A program made the translations under genes and the position numbers. This document shows positions 27,666 to 36,198 of a stretch of DNA of 64,000 bases, one piece after another (position 1 is the first letter of the stretch; the number at the start of each line of letters is the position of its first letter). The notes beneath the pieces are model-generated. The model made no database searches. It was not told the origin of the DNA and saw nothing but the letters and a program-made list of their open reading frames with translations. Where the stretch lies: contig MPPA01000052.1 of the NCBI GenBank assembly GCA_001896725.1, positions 35,342 through 99,341 of the forward strand, given 5' to 3'. Source of the DNA: Methanococcoides sp. EBM-47. Lineage in GTDB: Archaea > Halobacteriota > Methanosarcinia > Methanosarcinales > Methanosarcinaceae.

Positions 27666-28451
27666 ATGCCAAAAATATTGCTTACAAATGATGATGGTGT
27701 CTACTCTGCAGGCATCCGTGCAGCATATAGAAGTGTACACGATATAGGGGAAGTAACTGTATGTGCACCTTCCATGCAGCAGAGTGGAGTGGGAAGATCG
27801 ATATCTATTTTTGAGCCTTTGAGAATAAATCAGGCCATGATCAATGAGATGAATGTTTATGCCGTTGGCGGCACCCCCACTGATGCCGTGATACTTGGAA
27901 TATTCGCTGTGATGAAAGAATTGCCTGATCTCATTTTATCAGGGTTCAATATTGGTGAGAACATTAGCACAGATACGATCACAACATCCGGAACTATAGG
28001 TGCTGCCCTTGAAGGTGCCAGTTATGGGATACCTGCTATTGCTGCTTCGATACAGGCAAAGGAAGAAAAGGACAAATTTGATGATAATTGGGAATATGAC
28101 CATGATTTTGAAGTTGCAGTGAAGATCGTGAACAGAATTGCAAAAAATGTAATAAAATTCGGATTGCCTGAGCATGTAGATATGTTAAATGTAAACATCC
28201 CACATCATGCAGAAGAGAATACTGAAATAGAGATCACACGGCTTGCCAGAAAAGTATTCAGAACAGCTGTAGAAGAAAGGCATGACCCAAGGGGTAAACC
28301 CTATTATTGGATAGCAGGGGATTCAATAATGGAAGAAGAAGAAGGTACTGATGTACATGTCATCTCACAAAAAGGAAATGTGTCTGTAACTCCCATCTCC
28401 TTAGATTCCACTTCACCTATTGACTTTTCAGAAATAGAACATCTGCTATAA
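27666..28451 (+). CDS. surE: 5'/3'-nucleotidase SurE
   Basis: A 261-residue SurE phosphatase with the diagnostic metal-binding start ILLTNDDGVYSAG, then CAPSMQQSGVGRSIS and LSGFNIGENI (Ser/Asn ligands). SurE removes phosphate from nucleoside monophosphates and is a housekeeping or stress enzyme. The ATG at 27666 is followed at once by the first strand. Its stop lies inside the loop of a hairpin that looks like a terminator. Confidence 0.94.
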   Translation: MPKILLTNDDGVYSAGIRAAYRSVHDIGEVTVCAPSMQQSGVGRSISIFEPLRINQAMINEMNVYAVGGTPTDAVILGIFAVMKELPDLILSGFNIGENISTDTITTSGTIGAALEGASYGIPAIAASIQAKEEKDKFDDNWEYDHDFEVAVKIVNRIAKNVIKFGLPEHVDMLNVNIPHHAEENTEIEITRLARKVFRTAVEERHDPRGKPYYWIAGDSIMEEEEGTDVHVISQKGNVSVTPISLDSTSPIDFSEIEHLL

Positions 28452-28472
28452 GCAGATTTATCTTTTTATTTT
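28441..28472 (+). terminator. Hairpin plus T-run after surE
   Basis: ATCTGC (28441-28446) and GCAGAT (28452-28457) form a perfect six-base-pair stem around the surE stop codon, followed by TTATCTTTTTATTTT. This has the form of an intrinsic terminator for surE. The complement also falls at the end of the convergent 51-codon gene. Confidence 0.5.
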
Positions 28473-28613
28473 CAGCAATATCTCTTCACAATCCTCTTCC
28501 ACACCTTTCAATGTACCCACGGCACCGACCACAGCGCCTGCAAGCACCTTCTGTACAAAGTTATTGATCTCTATATCCTTTCCATCGATCGTTAATTTTA
28601 CTTCCATCATCAT
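28458..28613 (-). CDS. Conserved-looking 51-residue protein coupled to moaA
   Basis: A short gene not normally found by length cut-offs. On the minus strand AGGAGAT is followed by three tandem ATGs (28613, 28610, 28607), the first overlapping the moaA stop (ATGA), then an open frame to a TAA at 28458-28460. The best-spaced start is 28607 or 28610. The protein begins with EVKLTIDGKDIEINNFVQKV, then an Ala/Gly/Val-rich stretch LAGAVVGAVGTL and an acidic tail with EEDCEEILLKIKR. Function unknown. Coupling with moaA suggests co-expression, not necessarily a molybdopterin role. Confidence 0.65.
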   Translation of the reverse strand: MMMEVKLTIDGKDIEINNFVQKVLAGAVVGAVGTLKGVEEDCEEILLKIKR

Positions 28614-29536
28614 ATCTCCTTTTGTTCTCTGTAATATGGGACCCTTCTGCTTACGGCAAGTCTGAAAAGAGAGGGCATATCCTTTACAGGGGCATTTGAA
28701 ACATCCACAAGGTCATCATTTACAAGCAAGCATGGACGAAGTTTTCCATCCGCCGTTACACGTAACCTGTTGCAGTTGGCACAGAATTCAGTGTTGTCCA
28801 CAGGTTTGACCAATTCAACCTCAGCACCATCGATGAGATATTTTTTTCTGTGATGCAACTCTCTGACCTGGACGCATCCTGCCTTCAGTTCAAGTTCTTT
28901 TTCGATCTCATCCACATCTACATGATAACTGTCCACATCCCTGAAATCCATAAGCTGGATAAGCTGTAATATTACTTTCCCTTGGAATTCCCTTACAAAA
29001 GAAAGCATATCCTCGATCTCAGATTCATTGATATCTTTAAGCAAGACCATGTTCAGTTTCACCGGTGTAAGACCGACATCCACCGCAGCACGAATGCCCT
29101 CTATGACCTTCTCAAAAACACCATTCCTGCACTTTGTTATGTATTGATAGTTCGCCTCATTAAGAGAATCAAGGCTTATGTTCACCCTGCCAAGGCCCGC
29201 GTTCTTCAGGGATAGTGCGCGTTCCCGGAGCAGGACGCCATTGGTCGTCATGGACACGTCCTTAAGAGGGGGTAATGAGACAAGTATATCCTCCATATCT
29301 TTGCGCAATAGTGGTTCTCCACCGGATATCTTGAGCCTGCTGACCCCAAAATCCACAGCTGTGGCCACGATATTAGAAATAGTTCCCACCGACATCTCTC
29401 CTGCAGTACCTTTACTGCCTTCGTTATGGCAATAGATACAATTCAGATTGCATCGGTCAGTAACAGATATCCTCAAGCTCTTTATAGTGCGCCCGTAAGC
29501 GTCCGTGAGGAGATCCGACTTGTGTGGAGCGTTCAT
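28610..29536 (-). CDS. moaA: GTP 3',8-cyclase MoaA
   Basis: A 308-residue radical SAM enzyme. It carries the N-terminal cluster motif CNLNCIYC, the GGEPLLRKD SAM loop, and the C-terminal second cluster CANCNRLR...C. MoaA performs the first step of molybdopterin synthesis from GTP, needed here for tungsten or molybdenum formylmethanofuran dehydrogenase and similar enzymes. The open frame continues to 29704 but that extension overlaps the divergent CbiA-type gene; the ATG at 29536 gives the usual length and N-terminus. It is followed by a coupled 51-residue gene. Confidence 0.93.
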   Translation of the reverse strand: MNAPHKSDLLTDAYGRTIKSLRISVTDRCNLNCIYCHNEGSKGTAGEMSVGTISNIVATAVDFGVSRLKISGGEPLLRKDMEDILVSLPPLKDVSMTTNGVLLRERALSLKNAGLGRVNISLDSLNEANYQYITKCRNGVFEKVIEGIRAAVDVGLTPVKLNMVLLKDINESEIEDMLSFVREFQGKVILQLIQLMDFRDVDSYHVDVDEIEKELELKAGCVQVRELHHRKKYLIDGAEVELVKPVDNTEFCANCNRLRVTADGKLRPCLLVNDDLVDVSNAPVKDMPSLFRLAVSRRVPYYREQKEI

Positions 29537-29618
29537 AAATGCGGATACCCTTTTTAAAAGCCTTTGAACGTTTAAACGGACATAATGATATATATACGTT
29601 ACACACACAGTAAAACCC

Positions 29619-30932
29619 ATGACAAAAGCGGTACTGATAGCAGGAACGAACAGCGGTGTTGGAAAGACCACGGTCTCTATGGGAATGATGGCTGCACTGG
29701 TCAAAAGAGGGCTGCAGGTCCAACCCTATAAGGTCGGTCCAGATTATATAGATCCATCCTACCATACAGCTATCTGTAAAAGAGCATCCCGTAACCTGGA
29801 TACGTTCATGATGGGAGCAGAAGGTGTAAAAAGAGAAGTTGTCCGTACTTCTGGTGAGTCAGATATCTCGGTGATAGAAGGTGTGATGGGACTTTTTGAC
29901 GGCATGGATTCTACCGAGGTTGCCAGTTCTGCACATGTAGCTAAATCCCTTGATGTACCCGTGATCTTGGTGCTGAATGTCCATGGGATGTCACGTAGTG
30001 CTGCAGCTATTGTAAAAGGTTATTCTGAGTTCGATCCAGATGTGAAGGTCGCAGGTGTGATCCTAAACAAAGTAGGAAGTCCAAGGCATACAAAAATGAT
30101 CAGGGATTGCATTCCTGATATACCCATTGTGGGAGCACTTCCACGTAACAAGGAAATAAGCGTGCCTTCCAGGCATCTGGGATTGCACATGGCTTTTGAA
30201 TGTGAGTTCGATACCACGGAACTTGCCTGCTTCATAGAAGAAAACATAGATCTGGATACCATCATAGAGATGGCAAGGGAGCCCAATACCAATGTCTACG
30301 AAGAAAAGGAAATACCGGAAACGGACCTTAAAATTGGAGTGGCCATGGACAAAGCGTTCTGTTTCTATTATGCTGCCATGTTCGACGAGTTCAGGCAAAA
30401 CGGTGCAGAAGTTGTGTTCTTCAGCCCCATGGCAGGAGAACTACCGGATGTGGACGGCATGTACTTTGGCGGAGGTTATCCTGAACTGTATCCGTGCGAA
30501 CTTGAAACTTCTGCAACTACGAAATCCTTAAAGGACCTTTCAGCAGATGGAATGCCTATATACGGAGAGTGTGGTGGATTACAATATCTTTCCACCTCAT
30601 ATGAGATCGATAATGTTGTCTATAAGATGGCAGATATATTTCCAGCCCGTACAGTGCTTACAAAGAAGCTTCAGGCATTGGGATATACGGAAGGTTACGC
30701 ACATGGGGCATTCATAAAAGGACCTGTAAAAGGACATGAGTTCCATTATTCTGTTACATATTGTGATGATGATGCCCGGCTTACCTTTGAGATGAAACGC
30801 GGCAAAGGGATCAAAGACGGATGGGATGGTATTGAGGAGCACAATTCTCTGGCATGTTACCAGCATGCTCATCCAGTGAGTTTCCCTGTAAAGGCATTCG
30901 TAGATATGTGCAGGGAATATAAGCGCAGTTGA
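29619..30932 (+). CDS. Cobyrinate or Ni-sirohydrochlorin a,c-diamide synthase
   Basis: A 437-residue two-domain enzyme. The N-terminal synthetase domain has the P-loop GTNSGVGKTT and VIEGVMGLFDGMD; the C-terminal glutamine amidotransferase domain carries YGECGGLQYLS with the nucleophile Cys. This family amidates the a and c side chains of cobyrinate (CbiA, cobamide route) or Ni-sirohydrochlorin (CfbB, coenzyme F430 route). Methanogens need both, and the neighbours do not include cfb or cbi genes, so I leave the choice open. It is divergent from moaA. Confidence 0.9.
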   Translation: MTKAVLIAGTNSGVGKTTVSMGMMAALVKRGLQVQPYKVGPDYIDPSYHTAICKRASRNLDTFMMGAEGVKREVVRTSGESDISVIEGVMGLFDGMDSTEVASSAHVAKSLDVPVILVLNVHGMSRSAAAIVKGYSEFDPDVKVAGVILNKVGSPRHTKMIRDCIPDIPIVGALPRNKEISVPSRHLGLHMAFECEFDTTELACFIEENIDLDTIIEMAREPNTNVYEEKEIPETDLKIGVAMDKAFCFYYAAMFDEFRQNGAEVVFFSPMAGELPDVDGMYFGGGYPELYPCELETSATTKSLKDLSADGMPIYGECGGLQYLSTSYEIDNVVYKMADIFPARTVLTKKLQALGYTEGYAHGAFIKGPVKGHEFHYSVTYCDDDARLTFEMKRGKGIKDGWDGIEEHNSLACYQHAHPVSFPVKAFVDMCREYKRS

Positions 30933-30994
30933 TATAAGCAGATGACAACATTCAAGGGATCAATATTGCACATAATTCCAAAGAGGTATATGCC

Positions 30995-31876
30995 ATGAGA
31001 AAATGGAAGCATGATATAGGATTGGAGAGCAGGATGCTCTTTACCATGTTCTTGCTGGGAGCTGTGTATCTGGCATTTCTGGCATTTCTAGCTGCTAGCG
31101 GTGTAAACTCCATGTTCATACTCCTGTTCGCAGGAGTAATGATGTTCGTGCAATACTACTATTCTGACAAGATGGTATTATGGACATCTGGAGCCAGAAT
31201 TGTATCTGCAAGCGAGGAACCTGAACTGCACGAGATCGTTACACGGCTCTGTGCTATCGCAGATATCCCAATACCGAAAATAGCGATCATGAATACCATG
31301 ATGCCTAACGCCTTTGCCACAGGCAGGAACAAAAAGAACGCAGTTGTTGCCGTCACTACTGGACTTATGCGAAGTCTTGACCGGGAAGAGCTTGAAGCTG
31401 TTATAGGACATGAGCTGACCCATATAAAGAACCGGGATATGACAGTACTGACCATAGCCAGCTTTCTTTCCACTGTTGCTTTCTTCATCGTGAGATACGC
31501 CTTGTACTTTGGCGGGGACGGCAATAAAAGAGAAGGAAATGGGGGACTTATAGTGGTGTGGATAGTTTCCTTGATTGTGTGGGCAATAAGTTTTCTCCTC
31601 ATACGTGCCCTTTCAAGATACAGGGAATTCTCTGCTGACAGAGGCGCTGCAATTATAACCGGAAAGCCATCAAAGCTTGCATCCGCTCTTATGAAGATAA
31701 GCGGTACCATGCAGAAAGTACCATCTGATGACCTAAGGAAGGTTGAAGGCATGAGCGCCTTTTTTATCATCCCTGCAATATCCGGCTCATCGATCATGCA
31801 GCTGCTGTCCACACATCCTTCCACAGAAAAGAGATTAGCGGCACTTGAGAAAATAGAAAGGGAAATGGGACTCTGA
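30995..31876 (+). CDS. htpX: Membrane zinc metalloprotease HtpX
   Basis: A 293-residue M48 protease with two N-terminal membrane helices (about 14-33 and 37-54), the zinc motif HELTH (139-143), two more hydrophobic segments (about 153-170 and 182-204) and a downstream SRYREFSADRGAA glutamate ligand. HtpX degrades damaged membrane proteins. A GAGGT site lies eight bases before the ATG. The stop overlaps the start of pspAB (TGATG), linking it to the phage-shock-like envelope stress genes beside it. Confidence 0.95.
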   Translation: MRKWKHDIGLESRMLFTMFLLGAVYLAFLAFLAASGVNSMFILLFAGVMMFVQYYYSDKMVLWTSGARIVSASEEPELHEIVTRLCAIADIPIPKIAIMNTMMPNAFATGRNKKNAVVAVTTGLMRSLDREELEAVIGHELTHIKNRDMTVLTIASFLSTVAFFIVRYALYFGGDGNKREGNGGLIVVWIVSLIVWAISFLLIRALSRYREFSADRGAAIITGKPSKLASALMKISGTMQKVPSDDLRKVEGMSAFFIIPAISGSSIMQLLSTHPSTEKRLAALEKIEREMGL

Positions 31877-32439
31877 TGGGAATTTTTGATACGATACTTG
31901 GAAGGAGCAAGCTCCCAAAAGCAAAAACCGACAGGCTGTTCGCTATTTCCACAGCAAGCATCACCCTTGAAACAAATCTGGGTATTAAGCCTGCTACTGT
32001 GGCAGGGATATGTTTCAAACCCATTGAATCATCCCGCTATGAAACTGCACGTACAGAAATAGAAGATCTCTTAAGATACAGTTCTCAGGAAACCGGAACA
32101 TCATACAGGCTCAAAATGGATGAATACAACTTTTTATGGACCATCCTTGAAGACCATGAATTTGAGAACATTGTCACCAACATACATCTTGTAAGCCAGA
32201 CAATGATAGAACATGGTTTTGGTGAGCAGTTGCTATGTGCCATCTATAAGTTCCAGGGGAGCAGTACTGTATACTGGATATACAATTTCAAGCAGGACAG
32301 TTTCTACCCCTTCGTGCCGAAAGGGAATAAAGAGAGGGACAATTCCACAGAGTTCAGACTAAAGGCCCTGATGGAAAGAGAACTGCCCATAGAAAGGGAT
32401 GTAGAGAAATGGTATCCTCTGTGGGGAATACCATTTTAA
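31876..32439 (+). CDS. pspAB: PspA-associated protein PspAB
   Basis: A 187-residue soluble protein starting MGIFDTILGRSKLPKAKTDRLFA, the pattern I know from the PspAB family, which occurs beside PspA in actinobacteria and archaea. It has no evident catalytic motif. The start overlaps the htpX stop, so the pair forms one translational unit. It converges on the pspA-pspAA pair encoded on the other strand just 16 bases away. The biochemical role of PspAB is not established; participation in envelope-stress sensing with PspA is inferred from context. Confidence 0.8.
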   Translation: MGIFDTILGRSKLPKAKTDRLFAISTASITLETNLGIKPATVAGICFKPIESSRYETARTEIEDLLRYSSQETGTSYRLKMDEYNFLWTILEDHEFENIVTNIHLVSQTMIEHGFGEQLLCAIYKFQGSSTVYWIYNFKQDSFYPFVPKGNKERDNSTEFRLKALMERELPIERDVEKWYPLWGIPF

Positions 32440-32455
32440 ATTTGACCTGTAAAGC

Positions 32456-32734
32456 TCAGTCCTCAAAGACACCGCTGCCTGTGAACACATTCTTTGCCTC
32501 CTCAAATGTCAGATCCTCAGGAGGCACTATGATATCCGATTCAACTATCTCTTCAGCATCCAGTAATTTGCCATTTTGTTTGATCTTTGAGATAAGAGCT
32601 AACAGGTCCTGCTTGTAAGCGTTCTCATCACCTTTGGTCACATGATCAACTATGCGGTTATCAATAGCGTTCAGCTCGTCAAAAAGGCTGCTAGACACCT
32701 TAAATTGTCCCAGTCCCATGATACGTATTATCAT
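32456..32734 (-). CDS. pspAA: PspA-associated protein PspAA
   Basis: A 92-residue protein beginning MIIRIMGLGQFKV, characteristic of the PspAA family, with predicted small alpha/beta fold and acidic C-terminus. The start overlaps the stop of pspA (ATGA), a firm sign of coupling. PspAA is known only as a genomic partner of PspA/IM30 proteins; in actinobacteria similar small partners tune PspA. It ends 16 bases from the convergent pspAB gene. Confidence 0.82.
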   Translation of the reverse strand: MIIRIMGLGQFKVSSSLFDELNAIDNRIVDHVTKGDENAYKQDLLALISKIKQNGKLLDAEEIVESDIIVPPEDLTFEEAKNVFTGSGVFED

Positions 32735-33429
32735 TTGCCTGCCTCCTGCTTGAGCTTTGCAAGCTCTGCATCGACAATGTTCTGAGAACTTAGCTTTGCA
32801 AGTTCACGGTCTATATCATCATGCCTGCCAGTAACATCTTCCAGCGTGCCTTGTTCAATAAGTTCGTCAAGGGCTGCAGAACGTGCTTTCATCTGTTCGG
32901 TCTTGTTCTCGGCCCTCTCCATGGCAAGCCCCACATCGGCCATTTCTTCACTGATACCTGAAATAGATTCGTTGATCTTTATCTGAGCTTCCGCAGAGGA
33001 ATACTGTGCTTTGATAGTTTCCTTCTTTGTCCTGAATATCTCGACCTTTGTGGACAAACGCTTCTCTGCAGCTACAAGCTTCTGCTGTTCCTGGTCTAAT
33101 TCCGCTATCTGCTGGTCAAGTCCCTGAGCCTGTACCACAAGCGCGGCCTTACGCTCAAGGGCAAGCCTTGCAAGGTCTTCCCTGTCAGCTTTGATAGCAT
33201 CCCTTGCCTGCTGGTCCAGTTTGTCTATACTTTGCTGCAACTTTGCTTTTTGCAATTCCAGACGTTTCTTCGATGTTGTGACCTCAGCCACACCCCTCTT
33301 TACATTTTGCAGCAGTTCAAGCTGTTTTTCATAAGAATAATCAAGGGTCTCCCGGGGATCCTCTAGCTTATCTGTGATTTTATTCATTTTGGCTTTGATA
33401 ACTGTGCTCATGCGATCGAATAAACCCAT
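32731..33429 (-). CDS. pspA: PspA/IM30 (ESCRT-III-like) membrane stress protein
   Basis: A 232-residue, almost fully coiled-coil protein of the PspA/Vipp1 family, starting MGLFDRMSTVIKAKMNKITDKLEDP, followed by the YEKQLELLQNVKRGVAEV segment and long Gln/Lys/Glu-rich helices. Family members polymerise on damaged membranes to support integrity. An AAGGAGT ribosome binding site precedes the start. Together with PspAA, PspAB and HtpX it makes a compact envelope-stress locus of two convergent two-gene units. Confidence 0.92.
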   Translation of the reverse strand: MGLFDRMSTVIKAKMNKITDKLEDPRETLDYSYEKQLELLQNVKRGVAEVTTSKKRLELQKAKLQQSIDKLDQQARDAIKADREDLARLALERKAALVVQAQGLDQQIAELDQEQQKLVAAEKRLSTKVEIFRTKKETIKAQYSSAEAQIKINESISGISEEMADVGLAMERAENKTEQMKARSAALDELIEQGTLEDVTGRHDDIDRELAKLSSQNIVDAELAKLKQEAGK

Positions 33430-33523
33430 ATTTTTACTCCTTGTGATCTCAACTGATATGTTTGCTACTTTATGATATGATTTAAATCATATAAAGTTTA
33501 AGGAAAAACATGAAGAGGATATT

Positions 33524-34585
33524 CTATTCATTATCTTTCTCTGAGAATGGAAGCTGCTGAGAAGCTTCATGCTTATGTCTATTAAACCATGTCTTTCGCC
33601 TATAGTAGCTAAGAGGATGTTTTATCCTGCTGCATAGTTCATCTGCACCGTAGCAATTTCCATAAGTGCGCATAGTTGAGCAGGAAGGAGGCTTGTATGA
33701 CGTACCTGATGAACCAGAGATATGTTCTATCTGATATCTCGTTCTTTCCAGATCAAAATCAGGAGATACATTGAACATAGCAATGATATCATCTACTGGC
33801 ATGCCCACGTTAAGCAGGAACGAAGTAAGGGCAAAACGCATGGAATGGGCCAGATTTACTCCAGCTCTTACATTGGCCATGGCGTGCACCATGCAGGGAG
33901 GGAACATACTACTCTCCACTGCACCGAAATCACCTGAGCCAAAATTTTCCTTTATCTGCTGCAGTTCGGTCTGTATCTGAGAAATGTATGGAGCACACAT
34001 CTGACAGATATCTTCAGATACATCCAGAGGAAGAGAGCCCTGGATCCGGTCACGTATGGCCTCCTGAAGCAACCTTGCAAGTTCTTCCTTTGAAATATAA
34101 ACATGACCTTTCTGCATCTTGCGATTGACAAGTTTCCACTCCAATGCTTTCATGGAACTTGCAAGCCGGATATAATCGGTGAAATGGATATCGAACAGGT
34201 GGTCAGAGAAAAGAACATCCACATGAAAATCAGATGCTATTGAGCATATGAACTCATATGGTTCTGAATGCAAAAGCTTGTAACAGGAAACTGCTTCTGC
34301 AAGTGCATACCTGCGTATAAGAAAATTATCACCTATACAGGATACCAAGATCCTTGAAAAGGGATAGGAAAGCAGTTCAATGAGAACTTTGCGGTCATCA
34401 GATGCTAAAAACTGAGGCTTCTCAATATCACCTTTCAAAGCCTGAAGTACTCTTTCAACCCCACGGGAGCGGGCAGGGTCCATGGCCCGAGAGGTGATCA
34501 GCCGTTCAAGGCTGAAACCTAGGCCTGATACGTATGCTGAAGCTTCCGTAATAAAAGGATAAAGAGCAAGATATCTTTCTTCCAT
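33524..34585 (-). CDS. priL: DNA primase large subunit PriL
   Basis: A 353-residue archaeal primase large subunit. The C-terminal domain has the four cysteines expected for the [4Fe-4S] cluster, at about 231 (PPCMVH), 302 (PPSCSTM), 311 (GNCYG) and 318 (ELCSRIKHPLSYY). With PriS it makes RNA/DNA primers at replication forks. It follows pcn by three bases, so clamp and primase are co-expressed. The small subunit priS is not in this window. Confidence 0.94.
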   Translation of the reverse strand: MEERYLALYPFITEASAYVSGLGFSLERLITSRAMDPARSRGVERVLQALKGDIEKPQFLASDDRKVLIELLSYPFSRILVSCIGDNFLIRRYALAEAVSCYKLLHSEPYEFICSIASDFHVDVLFSDHLFDIHFTDYIRLASSMKALEWKLVNRKMQKGHVYISKEELARLLQEAIRDRIQGSLPLDVSEDICQMCAPYISQIQTELQQIKENFGSGDFGAVESSMFPPCMVHAMANVRAGVNLAHSMRFALTSFLLNVGMPVDDIIAMFNVSPDFDLERTRYQIEHISGSSGTSYKPPSCSTMRTYGNCYGADELCSRIKHPLSYYRRKTWFNRHKHEASQQLPFSEKDNE

Positions 34586-34588
34586 AGA

Positions 34589-35326
34589 TCAGTCTGATTC
34601 GATCCTTGGAGCAAGCAGATAACTAATCTTACCTGCACCTTCAGCTATAGTGAAACCTATCTTAATAGGATAATCCTTTCCAAGCTCAAGAGTGACCTCA
34701 TTTGATTTTGAGGCTGGTTTTACAATGTCCGAGAGATAATCCAGAGAGAACAAAGAACGGGCCTCTCCTGATCTCAGATCTATCAACTGGTCCCGGGGCA
34801 TTTCCAGACGGACCTTATCAGTATCCCCTTCAGCTTCCATATAGAAGATGTCCCCATCCACACCAAGGGACATGTGATCACTGATCTTCTCTGCTGCTTT
34901 GACAGCTTTCTGAAGTTCCTTGCCGTTGAGCACTACTTCAGCAGGCAACTCAAGTTGTGGTATGCGCGGTTCTGCACGGATGGTGGAAGGGTCCAGTAGC
35001 GAAAGAGTGTAAGAGAAACCACCGATGTATATGGACATTTTCTGTGACAGCTCATCCAGCTCCAACGTAGCTTTTTCATTTTTTTCTGCTACCCCGAAAA
35101 TATCATTGACCTTGGTAAGGTCCATACCGATCTCACAGTCATCAGCAGCAAAATCAGTAAAGGCGCTTGCTGCAAGCTCAAAACTTACCATGGCCACGTT
35201 TGCCGGATCCACTGCCCTAACAGAGAGCCCCTCTGTGGATATCCTGAACCGAGCCTCATCCACGAGTACAGAAAGCGTTTCTATGGAACTTTTTAAAATA
35301 TCCGCATCAATCGTTGCCTTGAACAT
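34589..35326 (-). CDS. pcn: DNA sliding clamp PCNA
   Basis: A 245-residue PCNA with the two-domain clamp fold: MFKATIDADILKSSIETLSVLVDEARF at the start region and the C-terminal LAPRIESD tail typical of archaeal clamps. Trimeric PCNA tethers DNA polymerases, ligase and nucleases. A weak GGAGAA site precedes the ATG. It lies in the order NUDIX, tfs, pcn, priL on one strand, a compact information-processing operon. Confidence 0.96.
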   Translation of the reverse strand: MFKATIDADILKSSIETLSVLVDEARFRISTEGLSVRAVDPANVAMVSFELAASAFTDFAADDCEIGMDLTKVNDIFGVAEKNEKATLELDELSQKMSIYIGGFSYTLSLLDPSTIRAEPRIPQLELPAEVVLNGKELQKAVKAAEKISDHMSLGVDGDIFYMEAEGDTDKVRLEMPRDQLIDLRSGEARSLFSLDYLSDIVKPASKSNEVTLELGKDYPIKIGFTIAEGAGKISYLLAPRIESD

Positions 35327-35427
35327 ATTAATTCTCCATCCGGTATCTGAATAACCACTTCATTATATCCTTTAAGTAATAAAGGTTTTCTATATAAAAG
35401 CTCATAAAAATATGCCTGGAGATGAAC

Positions 35428-35742
35428 TTAGTCATATTCTCTCCATGTGGCATTACATTTGGTGCATTTGAAAAAGCGTGTTTCGGACTCATCCGCTGAT
35501 CTGAGCTGTCTGAGCCACCAATATGCAACATTGTGCCCACATTCAGGACATCTGGCAGATGTAGTGGGAAGACCTTGATCGAAATTCCCTTCGAGAACAG
35601 TAACTTCACGTTCCTTACGCTGGGATTTTGACACAAGGGCATCAGAAATCACTTCAGTACCTTTGACATAGCCGCACTTCTTACATACAAAAGAACCCTG
35701 GACCGGGAACATCATCGACTTACATTTGGGACAGAACTCCAT
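35428..35742 (-). CDS. tfs: Transcription factor S (TFIIS/RPB9-like)
   Basis: A 104-residue two-zinc-ribbon protein: N-terminal MEFCPKCKSMM with CKKCG, and C-terminal CPECGH with CTKCNATW, including the RSADESET loop whose acidic pair (DE) reaches into RNA polymerase to stimulate cleavage of backtracked RNA. The ATG at 35742 is preferred over a TTG three codons upstream. The start lies 23 bases inside the end of the NUDIX gene, suggesting coupling. Spacing to pcn is about 100 bases. Confidence 0.94.
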   Translation of the reverse strand: MEFCPKCKSMMFPVQGSFVCKKCGYVKGTEVISDALVSKSQRKEREVTVLEGNFDQGLPTTSARCPECGHNVAYWWLRQLRSADESETRFFKCTKCNATWREYD

Positions 35743-36136
35743 TAATATCAACTCTTGCCTGATCTATTATTTTATTGTGATCGAATGCCAGCTTGGGTAT
35801 GGCATCTATTGTGAAAAGGGCAACTTCCGCGGCATCAGAACCTGCCTTAGGGACACCTATTCCTTTTGCAAGATAGCATATAGACACTGTATGTCCTCTT
35901 GGGTCACGCAAGGGTTCAGAATATACTCCAATCAACTTAACTATTTCTATCGATAGGCCAGTTTCCTCAAGTGCCTCACGCACTGCAGCCTCTTCAGTAG
36001 TCTCTCCAACCTCTACGAATCCACCGGGAAGGGCGAACATGCCCTTAAATGGATCATTTTTGCGCCTGACAAGTACTATGTTTGGACCAGTTATTATAAT
36101 CGTATCCACAGTTAAAAGAGGAGTTACTGGCTTCAT
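35720..36136 (-). CDS. NUDIX hydrolase
   Basis: A 138-residue NUDIX protein with an intact box, G-GFVEVGETTEEAAVREALEETGL, so it should hydrolyse a nucleoside diphosphate linked to another moiety (ADP-ribose or an oxidised nucleotide are common substrates). It begins the leftward operon with tfs, pcn and priL; the last codons overlap the tfs start. Substrate not determined. Confidence 0.88.
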   Translation of the reverse strand: MKPVTPLLTVDTIIITGPNIVLVRRKNDPFKGMFALPGGFVEVGETTEEAAVREALEETGLSIEIVKLIGVYSEPLRDPRGHTVSICYLAKGIGVPKAGSDAAEVALFTIDAIPKLAFDHNKIIDQARVDINGVLSQM

Positions 36137-36198
36137 GTGACAACAAGTTTATTATGGCTGACAAGTATATAAGTCCATATAATTAAAGGTGCTTTTTA

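Noticed and set aside
28610..29704. Longer MoaA start at 29704
   Set aside because: The extra 56 residues overlap the divergent CbiA-type gene and do not resemble MoaA; ATG 29536 gives the usual N-terminus.
31159..31824. A 221-codon minus-strand frame opposite htpX
   Set aside because: The plus strand has HELTH and membrane helices; the antisense product is Ser-rich shadow sequence.
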